Shown piece by piece: positions 1-7,461 of a DNA stretch of 19,702 bases. The notes beneath the pieces were generated by a model. That model was not told the origin of the DNA. It made no database searches and worked only from the letters and a program-made list of their open reading frames with translations. Position numbers and translations under genes: made by a program. The stretch lies in assembly GCA_030655075.1 (NCBI GenBank), contig JAURWE010000107.1, forward strand, positions 1 through 19,702. Direction: 5' to 3'. The DNA is from Pararhizobium sp. GTDB taxonomy: Bacteria > Pseudomonadota > Alphaproteobacteria > Rhizobiales > Rhizobiaceae. How positions within the stretch are numbered: the stretch's first letter is position 1; every line of letters begins with the position of its first letter.

Positions 1-40
1 CGATCGAGTTAGGCTCGGTGAGCTGCACCGGTCCCGCCAT
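1..40 (-). CDS. 5' end of an unidentified gene, cut by the left edge
   Basis: On the minus strand an ATG at 40-38 opens a frame that stays open to the window edge and reads MAGPVQLTEPNSI. It is preceded by a strong Shine-Dalgarno sequence, AAAGGAG (47-53), six bases before the ATG, which is the main reason to believe this start. Thirteen residues are too few to assign a family. It lies downstream of the leftward glycosyltransferase gene on the same strand with a 260-base gap, so it may have its own promoter. Function unknown. Confidence 0.6.
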   Translation of the reverse strand, partial: MAGPVQLTEPNSI

Positions 41-300
41 GATGTTCTCCTTTGAGCACATTCTATGCCGGAAGCCGCCAAGCAACTACTTCAACAACTC
101 CGTAGGCAAATCATGTGGTAAGAATAGGGAATGGGGCCATCGTGCCCGCGATCAATTCTATTCGGTGAGCCGACGTCGGCAGCGCCAGTGACAGATTTGT
201 CTCGGAGGATGCGGCAATTTGCCAATGCAACGAAGCTTACCCGTAGCCGACCTCCTGTCGGGGAGACCCTTAGCCGGAGCGGCGGCAGCGCCCCTCTCGT
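41..300. other. Intergenic region, 260 bases, no gene seen
   Basis: This separates the stop of the leftward glycosyltransferase from the start of the leftward partial gene. It contains a perfect 12-base palindrome, GCCGACGTCGGC (169-180), and a weak inverted repeat, CCGAC/GTCGG (247-251 and 257-261). Neither is followed by a T-run on the minus strand, so I do not call a terminator. Long open frames crossing the region on both strands have no convincing start and run antisense into the glycosyltransferase gene; I regard them as GC-rich artefacts. Confidence 0.5.
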
Positions 301-1455
301 TTATGGTTCGCGCTCCGTGCGTATCCAATGTCTTTCGCGGCGGAGAATGAACTGGGCGGCGATCGGCAGCTTCCAAAACATATACGCCGGGATCAGCGCG
401 ACGCTGCGCCAGGGTAAAAGATCGCGCCCCTCTGCGGCCCAAGCCCGAGCGAGGCTCAGTCCGAGACAGAGCAGCGCAATGCCGAGCGTCAGGGCTGGCC
501 AAGCCAGCCCTGCAATCGCCGCTGACAGCGCAAGGATCAACAAAGATCCGGCCAGCAGCATCACCGTAGGCGGCACCATCAGGTCGAGCGCCATCCATAT
601 CAGCCGCGGTTTCCCGCGCAGCGCGCGGCCAAGCAAAGCTGGGACATGGCGAGCCATCGAACTCAACATGCCATGTTCCCAACGCCGCCGCTGGCTCTCG
701 GTGCCCGCATCCGAGCTCGCGTCACTGAAGAATGTGGCGGAATCATCGAATACCACGCGCTCGCCGGCCAGCAGCAGATCGACGCCCATGTCGAGATCCT
801 CGACAAGCGAGTCGGCCTTCCATTCGACGCGGTCGAAAATGCGGCGCGGGAATGCCATTCCCGATCCCTGCAACAGCGCGGTACCCGCGAGGCGGCCCAA
901 CGCACGCTGCCGCACAAGATTCTTGATGAGGAAAGCGAAGGAGGAGATCCGTACCTTCGTCGATGCGTCTGAGCGGGGCGCCAGCAAATAGGCGCCCTGC
1001 ACCACTGCATCCTTAGCGCGCGCCGTAGCCGCGATCCGCGGCAACGCACCTGGCTCTGCGAGGCAATCGGCATCAAGAATGATCACCACATCGCCCGCCT
1101 TGCCACGCAGATGCGCGCGGCCGAATTCCAGAGCATAGCCTTTGCCGCGTAGCGAGGGATCGAAACGTTCAATAACCTCGGCGCCCATTGCCCGTGCAAC
1201 AAGCGCGGTGTCGTCGGTGCAATTGTCGGCAACGACCAGCAACATGTCGGCCGCACCCAGCTGCGCCATGACCGCCTCAATCGACGCCCCGATACCGCGT
1301 GCCTCGTCGTGCGCTGGCATCAGCACCGTAAAACCGAACGGATTCTTCGTCGCCGGCGCCGTGAGCGACTGCTGACGCCTAGCGCCAAGCAGGCATTCGA
1401 GCGCGAGCAACGCAATCAGCGCTGCCGCACATAAGCAAAGAGCCGCGACGATCAT
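301..1455 (-). CDS. Glycosyltransferase family 2, membrane-anchored
   Basis: Predicted inner-membrane glycosyltransferase adding a sugar from a nucleotide donor to the lipid-linked repeat unit. About 384 residues. An N-terminal membrane segment (about 1-22) is followed by a GT-A domain: VLMPAHDE near 44-51, the DAD metal-binding motif at 128-130, EDLDMG at 219-224 and QRRRW at 255-259, a signature shared with processive cellulose-synthase-like GT2 enzymes. At least two hydrophobic segments follow in the C-terminal third. I chose ATG 1455 because AAGG lies seven bases upstream; the longer frame to 1476 would need a TTG start. It follows the 2OG oxygenase gene by 39 bases on the same strand, so the two are probably co-transcribed. 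The sugar and linkage cannot be read from sequence. Confidence 0.88.
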   Translation of the reverse strand: MIVAALCLCAAALIALLALECLLGARRQQSLTAPATKNPFGFTVLMPAHDEARGIGASIEAVMAQLGAADMLLVVADNCTDDTALVARAMGAEVIERFDPSLRGKGYALEFGRAHLRGKAGDVVIILDADCLAEPGALPRIAATARAKDAVVQGAYLLAPRSDASTKVRISSFAFLIKNLVRQRALGRLAGTALLQGSGMAFPRRIFDRVEWKADSLVEDLDMGVDLLLAGERVVFDDSATFFSDASSDAGTESQRRRWEHGMLSSMARHVPALLGRALRGKPRLIWMALDLMVPPTVMLLAGSLLILALSAAIAGLAWPALTLGIALLCLGLSLARAWAAEGRDLLPWRSVALIPAYMFWKLPIAAQFILRRERHWIRTEREP

Positions 1456-1494
1456 CCGCCGCCCTTCTCCACGCAACCCTGCACCGACATTATG

Positions 1495-2328
1495 TCACCC
1501 GTTCCTGCGCCGTTGCAGAGCGGGCGGCAGCCAGTCGGCTTTGAGGTGGTGGAGCATCACGCGCCAATCGCGCTTGTCGGTGCTTCCCGGCCGCTGCCGA
1601 AAATCAGTCGTGCGTTCGATCAGCCCCTGATCCAGCCCCTGATCTTGCGTGCGCGCGGTGTAATAATAGGTTGCGATCGAGCGGCGCGAGCGATCAAGCG
1701 GACAAGCGAGCGGTTCGGGATGCCCATGGAAGGTATCACGATCGGTCGAAAATACGACCGCGCGGCCGAATACTGGGAAGATCCGCTGCGTCGCCTGACG
1801 CATGCGCTTGTCCCACAATTCGAGCGCTCCCCCATATTCCTCACGCCAATCCTCGTTGAGATAGATCAGCAGGTTAAGACGGCGATTGACGCCCATCTCC
1901 TGATGACGGGGAAAATCGGCGTGGATGCTGAGGTGTCCGCCTTGCTTGGTCTCATGCAGCCCGGCGCCCGCATGATACGGATCGGGGATCAGTCCTTCGA
2001 TGCCGGTCAACTCCGACAGAAAGCCTAAAAAGGCTCGAGAATTGAGCTCGGCAAACAAGGTCCGCGTAAGCGGCCCATGGCATTGGTCGGGTCGGAACTG
2101 AAACTTCAAACGCTCCTGCTCGCGCATGAAACAGTCTTGCCCGTCATGGTCGGGGAATTCGGCGGCCACAGCGCGGAGGAATTCGGGCTCGAGGAAATCG
2201 TCCAGCACAATATGCGGGTAAGGCTGGCTGGACCGATATTGCGCGGCGCTTGCCGCCCCGGTCGCGCGACATTGGTCGGCATCAAAGCACCGATAGCCGC
2301 CCAGATCGGTTAAGCTGAGTACATGCAT
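1495..2328 (-). CDS. 2OG-Fe(II) oxygenase, prolyl-4-hydroxylase-like fold
   Basis: Predicted Fe(II)/2-oxoglutarate-dependent oxygenase, 277 residues, probably cytosolic (no signal peptide or membrane segment). The jelly-roll core shows the metal triad HAD (H136, D138) and a distal His in FHGHPEP (H201), then RRSIATYYYT, whose Arg (about 215-216) should bind 2-oxoglutarate. YGGALELW between them is typical of the family. ATG 2328 is chosen because GAGG stands five bases upstream and a GATAAT -10-like hexamer lies 45 bases upstream; the longer frame needs a GTG at 2394 and would swallow that hexamer. It is the first gene of a leftward pair with the GT2 gene. The substrate is unknown: a sugar, lipid carrier or small molecule are possible. 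The C-terminal region contains a perfect 12-base tandem duplication. Confidence 0.85.
   Translation of the reverse strand: MHVLSLTDLGGYRCFDADQCRATGAASAAQYRSSQPYPHIVLDDFLEPEFLRAVAAEFPDHDGQDCFMREQERLKFQFRPDQCHGPLTRTLFAELNSRAFLGFLSELTGIEGLIPDPYHAGAGLHETKQGGHLSIHADFPRHQEMGVNRRLNLLIYLNEDWREEYGGALELWDKRMRQATQRIFPVFGRAVVFSTDRDTFHGHPEPLACPLDRSRRSIATYYYTARTQDQGLDQGLIERTTDFRQRPGSTDKRDWRVMLHHLKADWLPPALQRRRNG
1621..1644. repeat. Perfect 12-bp tandem duplication inside the 2OG oxygenase gene
   Basis: CAGCCCCTGATC occurs twice head to tail (1621-1632 and 1633-1644). It is in frame and gives a DQGLDQGL-type peptide near the oxygenase C-terminus. It adds four residues without disturbing the frame, so it looks like a recent slippage duplication. 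Confidence 0.9.
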
Positions 2329-2372
2329 TCCTGCCTCGTTCTGCGTCGACCTGCCAATTTCCCTGAACCCAG

Positions 2373-2378
2373 GATTAT
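2373..2378 (-). promoter_or_regulatory. Possible -10 element for the 2OG oxygenase-GT2 pair
   Basis: Minus-strand GATAAT, five of six matches to the sigma-70 -10 consensus, 45 bases before the chosen ATG. The same hexamer occurs before the other two leftward units of the locus (9583-9588 and 16209-16214), at the identical 45-base distance in the second case. No good -35 hexamer is visible at 16-18 bases. Confidence 0.3.
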
Positions 2379-2429
2379 CGTCCGTATCAGACACGTTAGC
2401 GGATCGCGTAGCAAGCCGGGGAAATCACC

Positions 2430-2458
2430 TTGGGAGTTCTCATAATCGACAGAATAAA
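2430..2458 (+). promoter_or_regulatory. Possible sigma-70-like promoter for the flippase gene
   Basis: TTGGGA (2430-2435) and AATAAA (2453-2458) are separated by 17 bases, each matching four of six consensus positions. The leader to ATG 2610 would be about 145 bases. It is the best candidate in the divergent region 2329-2609, but weak. Confidence 0.25.
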
Positions 2459-2609
2459 GAGTGGGCGGTAAATTACGGACAGAAACTCTCAGGGAAAACA
2501 ATCCAGTGCACATTGCACTTCACTCTCCCAATTGGCCCCTTGCTGGAGCGCCAGCCGGAATCGGGAGTCACGTCTCCACGATAAGGGCGCACCTTGTCGG
2601 CGAGAGGGG

Positions 2610-3992
2610 ATGACGCCCGTTCCGGTTTCCACGCGGACCGAGATCGCCGGGCCGTCGGTGCCCTCACTGGCGCAGAGGGTACAGGATCTGGCGCGCCGCG
2701 ACACCAATGTCGTTGTGATGTCGGCTGTCCTAGCCAATTTCCTGCGCGCATTCAGCAGCGTTGTCCTGACGCGTCTTTTGGCGCCGGAAATATTCGGCAT
2801 GTCCGGGGTCATCGCTTCCATATTGTTCGCCTTCGGCATGGTGTCCGACCTCGGGTTTCAGGTGTTTGTCGTGCGGCACCCCGATGGAGACAAGCCGCAC
2901 TTTCTCGATACGATATGGACGATGGCCGTACTGCGGTCGATCGTCCTGACTTGTGCGGCCTTCGCGGCTGCCCCGACCCTCGCCGGCCTGTTCGGGAAGC
3001 CGGAGCTGGCTCCGCTCATCGAAGTGTCTGCCTTTATCTTCCTTATCGATGGCACCGCCTCTCTCACATTGTTGACCGCATTACGTAACCGCATGGTCCT
3101 GCGGCTTTCAGCGCTCGAGCTGGCTGCACTTGTCGTGCAAATACTGCTCTCCTTTGTCCTGGCCTATTTCTGGCGAAGCTATTGGGCCATATTGGTGAGC
3201 ATGCTTACGGGCAGCGCGATCAAAAACTTGCTGAGTTATCTGCTCTTCCCCAATTCGGTGCGCAAGTTCGCCCTCGACCGAGAATATATCCGCGAGCTTT
3301 GGGGATTTGCCCGCTTTGTGACCGGATCCAGCATCATCACATTGCTATTGTTGCAGAGCGACAAATTCGCGCTGGGCAGGCTCATGTCGCTGGACCACTT
3401 TGGCTTCTATATCCTTGCCAGCAATCTGGCCGCTGCGCCTCTCGCATTCACCACTGCCTATGCCAGTCGTGTGCTGTTTCCGGCCTATTCTCAGGCCTGG
3501 CGCGACGGAGAGGAAGATCTGCGCTCGTTATTCTATGCGAAGCGGCGTCTGCCTTCGCTCATCTATTGCTTTGCAGCAGGCGGTCTGATCGGGTGTGCGC
3601 CACTGGTAATCGCGGTGTTGTACAACCCGACTTACGAGACGTCTGCCATCTACTTGCAAATACTCGCGATCGCTCCGCTTTTTGCACTGGCGTCATATAG
3701 CGGCAACGAGACATTGACCGCAACGGGTCACATTCAAGTCACGTTCCAAGCAAATCTCGCCAAACTGGCTTGGTTCTGCATCGCCGGGCCCGCGGGATAT
3801 AAGTTGGGGGGCGTGCTTGGCCTCGTCATTGCGGTCGGGTTGATGGAAATTCCTCCCGTCATCCTCAAATGGACCCAGATGCACCGGCTGAAACTTTTGG
3901 ACCTTCGACAGGAACTGCTCTTCCTCGCGGCCGGCGGCGCCGGAATCGTCGTCGGAGCGGTCGCCGACCGAGTGATCCGTCCGCTGGTTTGA
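2610..3992 (+). CDS. Polysaccharide flippase, Wzx/MOP family
   Basis: Predicted inner-membrane flippase moving undecaprenyl-diphosphate-linked repeat units to the periplasmic face. About 460 residues, the usual size of the oligosaccharide flippase family, with hydrophobic segments along most of its length. The N-terminal pattern SAVLANFLRAFSSVVLTRLLAPEIFGMSG is characteristic of these proteins (first membrane helix, then RLL-P-x-x-G). ATG 2610 is chosen because it directly follows GAGAGGGG and gives a standard N-terminus; the frame extends upstream to 2532 but only with a TTG start. It is a single gene between two leftward units, with its own presumed promoter. The coding region looks somewhat richer in A/T than the export operon, as is common for wzx genes. 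Substrate specificity cannot be inferred. Confidence 0.88.
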   Translation: MTPVPVSTRTEIAGPSVPSLAQRVQDLARRDTNVVVMSAVLANFLRAFSSVVLTRLLAPEIFGMSGVIASILFAFGMVSDLGFQVFVVRHPDGDKPHFLDTIWTMAVLRSIVLTCAAFAAAPTLAGLFGKPELAPLIEVSAFIFLIDGTASLTLLTALRNRMVLRLSALELAALVVQILLSFVLAYFWRSYWAILVSMLTGSAIKNLLSYLLFPNSVRKFALDREYIRELWGFARFVTGSSIITLLLLQSDKFALGRLMSLDHFGFYILASNLAAAPLAFTTAYASRVLFPAYSQAWRDGEEDLRSLFYAKRRLPSLIYCFAAGGLIGCAPLVIAVLYNPTYETSAIYLQILAIAPLFALASYSGNETLTATGHIQVTFQANLAKLAWFCIAGPAGYKLGGVLGLVIAVGLMEIPPVILKWTQMHRLKLLDLRQELLFLAAGGAGIVVGAVADRVIRPLV

Positions 3993-4236
3993 GGCGCCGC
4001 CGCTCCGCCTAAACTACCAAGTGGCGAACTCTTCTCGTCAGGCACTTGTCTCGACACGGATTTCGTCGTCCAACTCTTCAAAGGGTTGGGCCTTGGCGAC
4101 GTCTTGCCGGTCTCAGCGATCAATGTGCGCGGACTGGGTCCGGCCCAATGTATCAAAGATGCAGTGCCTTCCCCGAAAGGCGGCAACCTTCGCTAACGTC
4201 AGCAATCGGCTCTTGGCATGTGTGTCATCGGCAAGG
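3993..4236. other. Convergent intergenic region with an in-frame open extension of the flippase gene
   Basis: This lies between the stops of the rightward flippase and the leftward polymerase. Directly after the flippase TGA, the same frame stays open for 67 codons to a TAA at 4191-4193, encoding for example TDFVVQLFKGLGLGDVLPV. The codon-aligned antisense frame also reads plausibly but is broken by stops, for example at 4038-4040. A weak hairpin, GCCTT/AAGGC (4166-4170 and 4177-4181), has no T-run. It may be a decayed gene fragment; no family was recognised. Confidence 0.4.
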
Positions 4237-5823
4237 TTAGTCTACCCGAAGCGGCACCAACCCCGTCTCGCGAGGTTGCTCGCGAGGGTCTGCCGTCGAT
4301 ACCACCACAAGCTTGGGCTTGCTCTGCAATCTCAGAAAGGCTGCGGCGAACCCGTACAAGGCAAACAGGTAGAAGGCCGGTCGAGTCATTCCGAAGGACG
4401 TGAAGAACAGCATCTCCATGAACATCAGAAGGACTCCGAACACGAAGACGCCTGCCTCGGCATCCTTCTTGTTCACGCCCCTGAACCGTCCGACGCGGAA
4501 CAGACTTATCAGGAAATAGGCAAACGGCACGACGAAGATGACAAGGCCGACCAAGCCAGCAATCAACATGACCCAGATATAGGCATTGACGAAGTCGATG
4601 ATGCCTTCACCCTGCACCAAATCGGGGATTTTCGGCACGAGTTCGCTCATGGGTTGGCCCAAAATCGGATAGTTTGCAAACTCCTCCAATCCGCGTTGGA
4701 GCAACAATCGGCGGTAATCTGATGTCTCGCTTGCTGCCCCCGACAGGCCCAAGGTTTCTGACAGATGAGGGAAGAATTGAGCAGCCAGGAACAAGCATGA
4801 AACCGCGCCGCCGACCACGAACAGCTTTTTCGCCAATTGGGCATAGTGCCCGCGCAAAGCGTCAGTAACGACAATAGCAATCCCGATCCCGATCCAGGCG
4901 CTACGCGACTGGGGGGCAAGGAGCCCGGCCGCAACGATCACCAACAAGAGCACATGACTGGGGCGATTCCGGAAGAAGTCCCGCGACAGGTAAAGTGCCA
5001 GCGCACACATCGCGAGGATCATGGCGACCGACGTTGGTTCAACAAATGGTCCACCGGCGCGGATCAACCCGGCTCTGACTTTGACCATAAGCACCGTCGG
5101 CAACTCATAGATCCGGAATAGTTCGTTGTAGACCGGCCAGCCTTTCCAGACCTCGAAGACCAGCACCGAAGCAACGACGACGCCGCCAGCGCTCAGCCAC
5201 AACATGGCAGATCGCATGTCTTCACTGGACCGAAGCCCCCGGCTGACGATGTAATATGGCAGTGCGAGACCGAAAGACGTTTCCACCAGCGCGCGTAAAT
5301 GGTGGGAGATGCTGGTATCCCGCGCGACGGCGATGCTGACCATGAACACCACCGCAAGCACAACCATGTCCCAATCCAGGCGAGATTTGGCCTTGGCTGG
5401 ATTTACAAAAATTGCCACCGCAGCGCCAAGCGCCAAAGCATCATGGACGCTGAATTCGACCAGCTTGAGTGAGCCTATAAATAGCGGTTCGTCCAGGCCT
5501 GGAAGCAGCAACAGGCTGAACAGATAGACTGGCACGAAAAGGTTGAACCGCCCTGCGGCAAGCGGCACCCAAAAGCACATGAAAAGGAATAACAGTGGGA
5601 GGTTGGGTGCTGACCACGCCAACACTGGCATCGTCACGACGATTACCAGCATCTGCTTCTCGATCGGCGCGCGAACGTCCTTCTTTAACGCATATAGGAA
5701 CAACCCGATCGCCAATGCGCTGACGGTGACGATGAAGAGGGCTGGCTTGACGACATGATAGCCTCCCATCGCGAGCCGGGAAAGCAAAGCGAGCGCGGCT
5801 ATGATTATGATCGGCATCGGCAT
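4237..5823 (-). CDS. O-antigen polymerase/ligase-like membrane protein (Wzy type)
   Basis: Predicted polymerase joining repeat units on the periplasmic side of the inner membrane. 528 residues with about 11-12 hydrophobic segments. Family marks are SRSAWIGIG (306-313) in the Wzy_C (O-antigen ligase-like) region, a large periplasmic loop at about 360-413 containing GLEEFANYPILGQP, and an Arg-containing loop, VKVRAGLIRAGGPFVEP (247-263). In Wzy/WaaL proteins such Arg-rich loops are implicated in lipid-linked substrate binding. The ATG shares one base with the stop of the upstream hydrolase gene (TGATG), so translation is probably coupled. It is the last gene of the leftward GT26-SGNH-hydrolase-polymerase operon. 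Being part of the polysaccharide locus favours polymerase over lipid-A ligase. Confidence 0.85.
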   Translation of the reverse strand: MPMPIIIIAALALLSRLAMGGYHVVKPALFIVTVSALAIGLFLYALKKDVRAPIEKQMLVIVVTMPVLAWSAPNLPLLFLFMCFWVPLAAGRFNLFVPVYLFSLLLLPGLDEPLFIGSLKLVEFSVHDALALGAAVAIFVNPAKAKSRLDWDMVVLAVVFMVSIAVARDTSISHHLRALVETSFGLALPYYIVSRGLRSSEDMRSAMLWLSAGGVVVASVLVFEVWKGWPVYNELFRIYELPTVLMVKVRAGLIRAGGPFVEPTSVAMILAMCALALYLSRDFFRNRPSHVLLLVIVAAGLLAPQSRSAWIGIGIAIVVTDALRGHYAQLAKKLFVVGGAVSCLFLAAQFFPHLSETLGLSGAASETSDYRRLLLQRGLEEFANYPILGQPMSELVPKIPDLVQGEGIIDFVNAYIWVMLIAGLVGLVIFVVPFAYFLISLFRVGRFRGVNKKDAEAGVFVFGVLLMFMEMLFFTSFGMTRPAFYLFALYGFAAAFLRLQSKPKLVVVSTADPREQPRETGLVPLRVD

Positions 5824-7406
5824 CAGCGGATCCTCGCCTGAAATTGCTTAACTGCACGAAGTTTTGGTGCCTGGTCCAACGGCTGACCTGCATATTCCAC
5901 AAGACCCCACGAACCATATTGGTCGATGGGCGCCGTCGACGCATAGAGCGTCAGAGTGCTCCGCGCCCTTTTGTCCCATTCGGCAAGATAGCGCTCATAA
6001 ACGTCCGCCATGCGCGGATCCCGCTGGATCGCGCGGGCAAGCGTCAAATCGGAGGTGACAAGATGCTGACCGCCTTCATAGGCGATGAACCGTTTCTTAT
6101 GCTTGGCAGCGATCGCCCGATTTTCGTCGACGAACTTCATCGTGCGTTCGATCGCAGCCGGCATCCCGGCGAATATTCGATCGACATCGCTACCGCCTAA
6201 TCCGTTGAGATCGAACCAGATATAAGGCGCAGTCGCCAAGGCGTCGACCCATTGAGCGGTGTCGGCGTCATCGAGAATGATGTTCGCCAGATCGGACCAG
6301 GCGTGCTGGCTGGCGGCGACGCGGACGAGCCGCTCAGGGCGGTCAGCATAAACGCCGGTCCAGATCTTCATCGCCGTCCGCACCTTCTGCGCATAGCGGA
6401 TCATCTTCGCGCGCGTGGGATCGCCGTTGCCGAGCTTCATCATCAGCCCTTCGCGCTGTGCCTGTTGTGAAGCATCGAACATGTCGTTCCACACTTCATT
6501 GCCCAGTTCGACGTAAACCGTGCGGTCCGGATCGAGCTTATCGTGCACGAGCCGCGCGAATTCGCGAATATATTGGTCGTCGGCTTTGTAAGGAATGAGA
6601 AACCAGGGGTCGGCTTCAGTCCGATTGGCAACATCGATCATATCCTCAATCGAAGCGCCGACTGAGGTAATCTGGCTTGAACTTTCCGGCCGGGCCCGAT
6701 CGGCCCAGCGGGCCTCGACATTGTCGTTGGTACGCTGCCAATCGAGAAAGCGGACGACCTTGAAGTTCTTGACGAATTTCAGGAATTCCGGATGGAATCG
6801 TTCGGTGCGGGGAAAGGCGACGTCGCGGCAATCGATGTCGCGAACAGGGTTCGAAGCGTCAGTACGAACAAGCTCGATCCAGCCGCTTTCGCCTTCGGCG
6901 CCAGTTGGAGCAAGAATGAGCATCAGCCAGCCGTCTCCGCTCGACTGGATGCTTGCCACACCACCCGCGGAGATTTCGCCACGTCCGCGATATTCACAGC
7001 GAACCTGCACCGTTCGGAATGGCGCCGGCGGAATTACGAAGGGCCTCGGCGCGGTCTGTCCGGGCTTGAGTTCGCGCACCCAGCCATTCTGATCCAGCTG
7101 ATCCTTCGACATCGCCGTCCAGCCCTCTCCGTACGACGAGAACCATTCGCTCTGAGTGATCAAATTCAGATAGACCTGACCGCGGTTGTAAGTGGCGAGC
7201 CCAAACAGGTTGATGCCCAATTCGGTTCGCGTATCGCCCGGCGGCGGCGGGGCCATCTTTGCCTCTTCGGTCGAGCCTGCCCTGCCGACGCCCATAACAA
7301 AAGCCGCAACCGCCGCGGCAGCCGTCAGCAAGAATAGACCCAGCCTCACCGATTGACGCTCCCACAGCTTGGGCGCGCGAGCATCCATAGCGAAGCGCGC
7401 CATCAT
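5823..7406 (-). CDS. Exported glycoside hydrolase-like protein (clan GH-A type barrel)
   Basis: Predicted periplasmic or membrane-anchored carbohydrate-active enzyme, 527 residues. A hydrophobic segment at about 20-40 (LGLFLLTAAAAVAAFVMGVG) serves as signal peptide or anchor. A probable beta-rich region follows (about 55-200), then a TIM-barrel-like part with the clan-A acid/base motif ELGNEVWN (NE at 303-304) and a candidate nucleophile Glu in FIAYEGGQHL (E444). Sphingomonad homologues are often annotated as cellulose-binding proteins; I recognise the GH-A-like catalytic pattern, not a specific GH family. ATG 7406 is chosen because GGAG stands six bases upstream; the frame continues to 7784 but would overlap the SGNH gene by over 300 bases. 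Its stop overlaps the polymerase start. Likely role: trimming or releasing the polymer. Confidence 0.75.
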   Translation of the reverse strand: MMARFAMDARAPKLWERQSVRLGLFLLTAAAAVAAFVMGVGRAGSTEEAKMAPPPPGDTRTELGINLFGLATYNRGQVYLNLITQSEWFSSYGEGWTAMSKDQLDQNGWVRELKPGQTAPRPFVIPPAPFRTVQVRCEYRGRGEISAGGVASIQSSGDGWLMLILAPTGAEGESGWIELVRTDASNPVRDIDCRDVAFPRTERFHPEFLKFVKNFKVVRFLDWQRTNDNVEARWADRARPESSSQITSVGASIEDMIDVANRTEADPWFLIPYKADDQYIREFARLVHDKLDPDRTVYVELGNEVWNDMFDASQQAQREGLMMKLGNGDPTRAKMIRYAQKVRTAMKIWTGVYADRPERLVRVAASQHAWSDLANIILDDADTAQWVDALATAPYIWFDLNGLGGSDVDRIFAGMPAAIERTMKFVDENRAIAAKHKKRFIAYEGGQHLVTSDLTLARAIQRDPRMADVYERYLAEWDKRARSTLTLYASTAPIDQYGSWGLVEYAGQPLDQAPKLRAVKQFQARIR

Positions 7407-7461
7407 TTCGTTCTCCGACGACATATTGCGGTATGAGCACCTCGGCGTGCCAGCGATCCGA

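Noticed and set aside
131..991. Long plus-strand open frame over the GT2 gene and its downstream gap
   Set aside because: Antisense to a well-supported glycosyltransferase, with Ser/Arg-rich composition and no recognisable motif.
2502..2530. Short inverted repeat GTGCA-CAT-TGCAC before the flippase gene as an operator
   Set aside because: Only five base pairs with a three-base spacer and no second copy; too short to call.
4166..4181. Hairpin GCCTT/AAGGC as a bidirectional terminator between flippase and polymerase
   Set aside because: Five base pairs, no T-run on either side.
4872..4898. Repeated CCCGAT units as a tandem repeat element
   Set aside because: They encode a Gly/Ile-rich membrane helix of the polymerase (IGIGIAI); simple codon repetition explains them.
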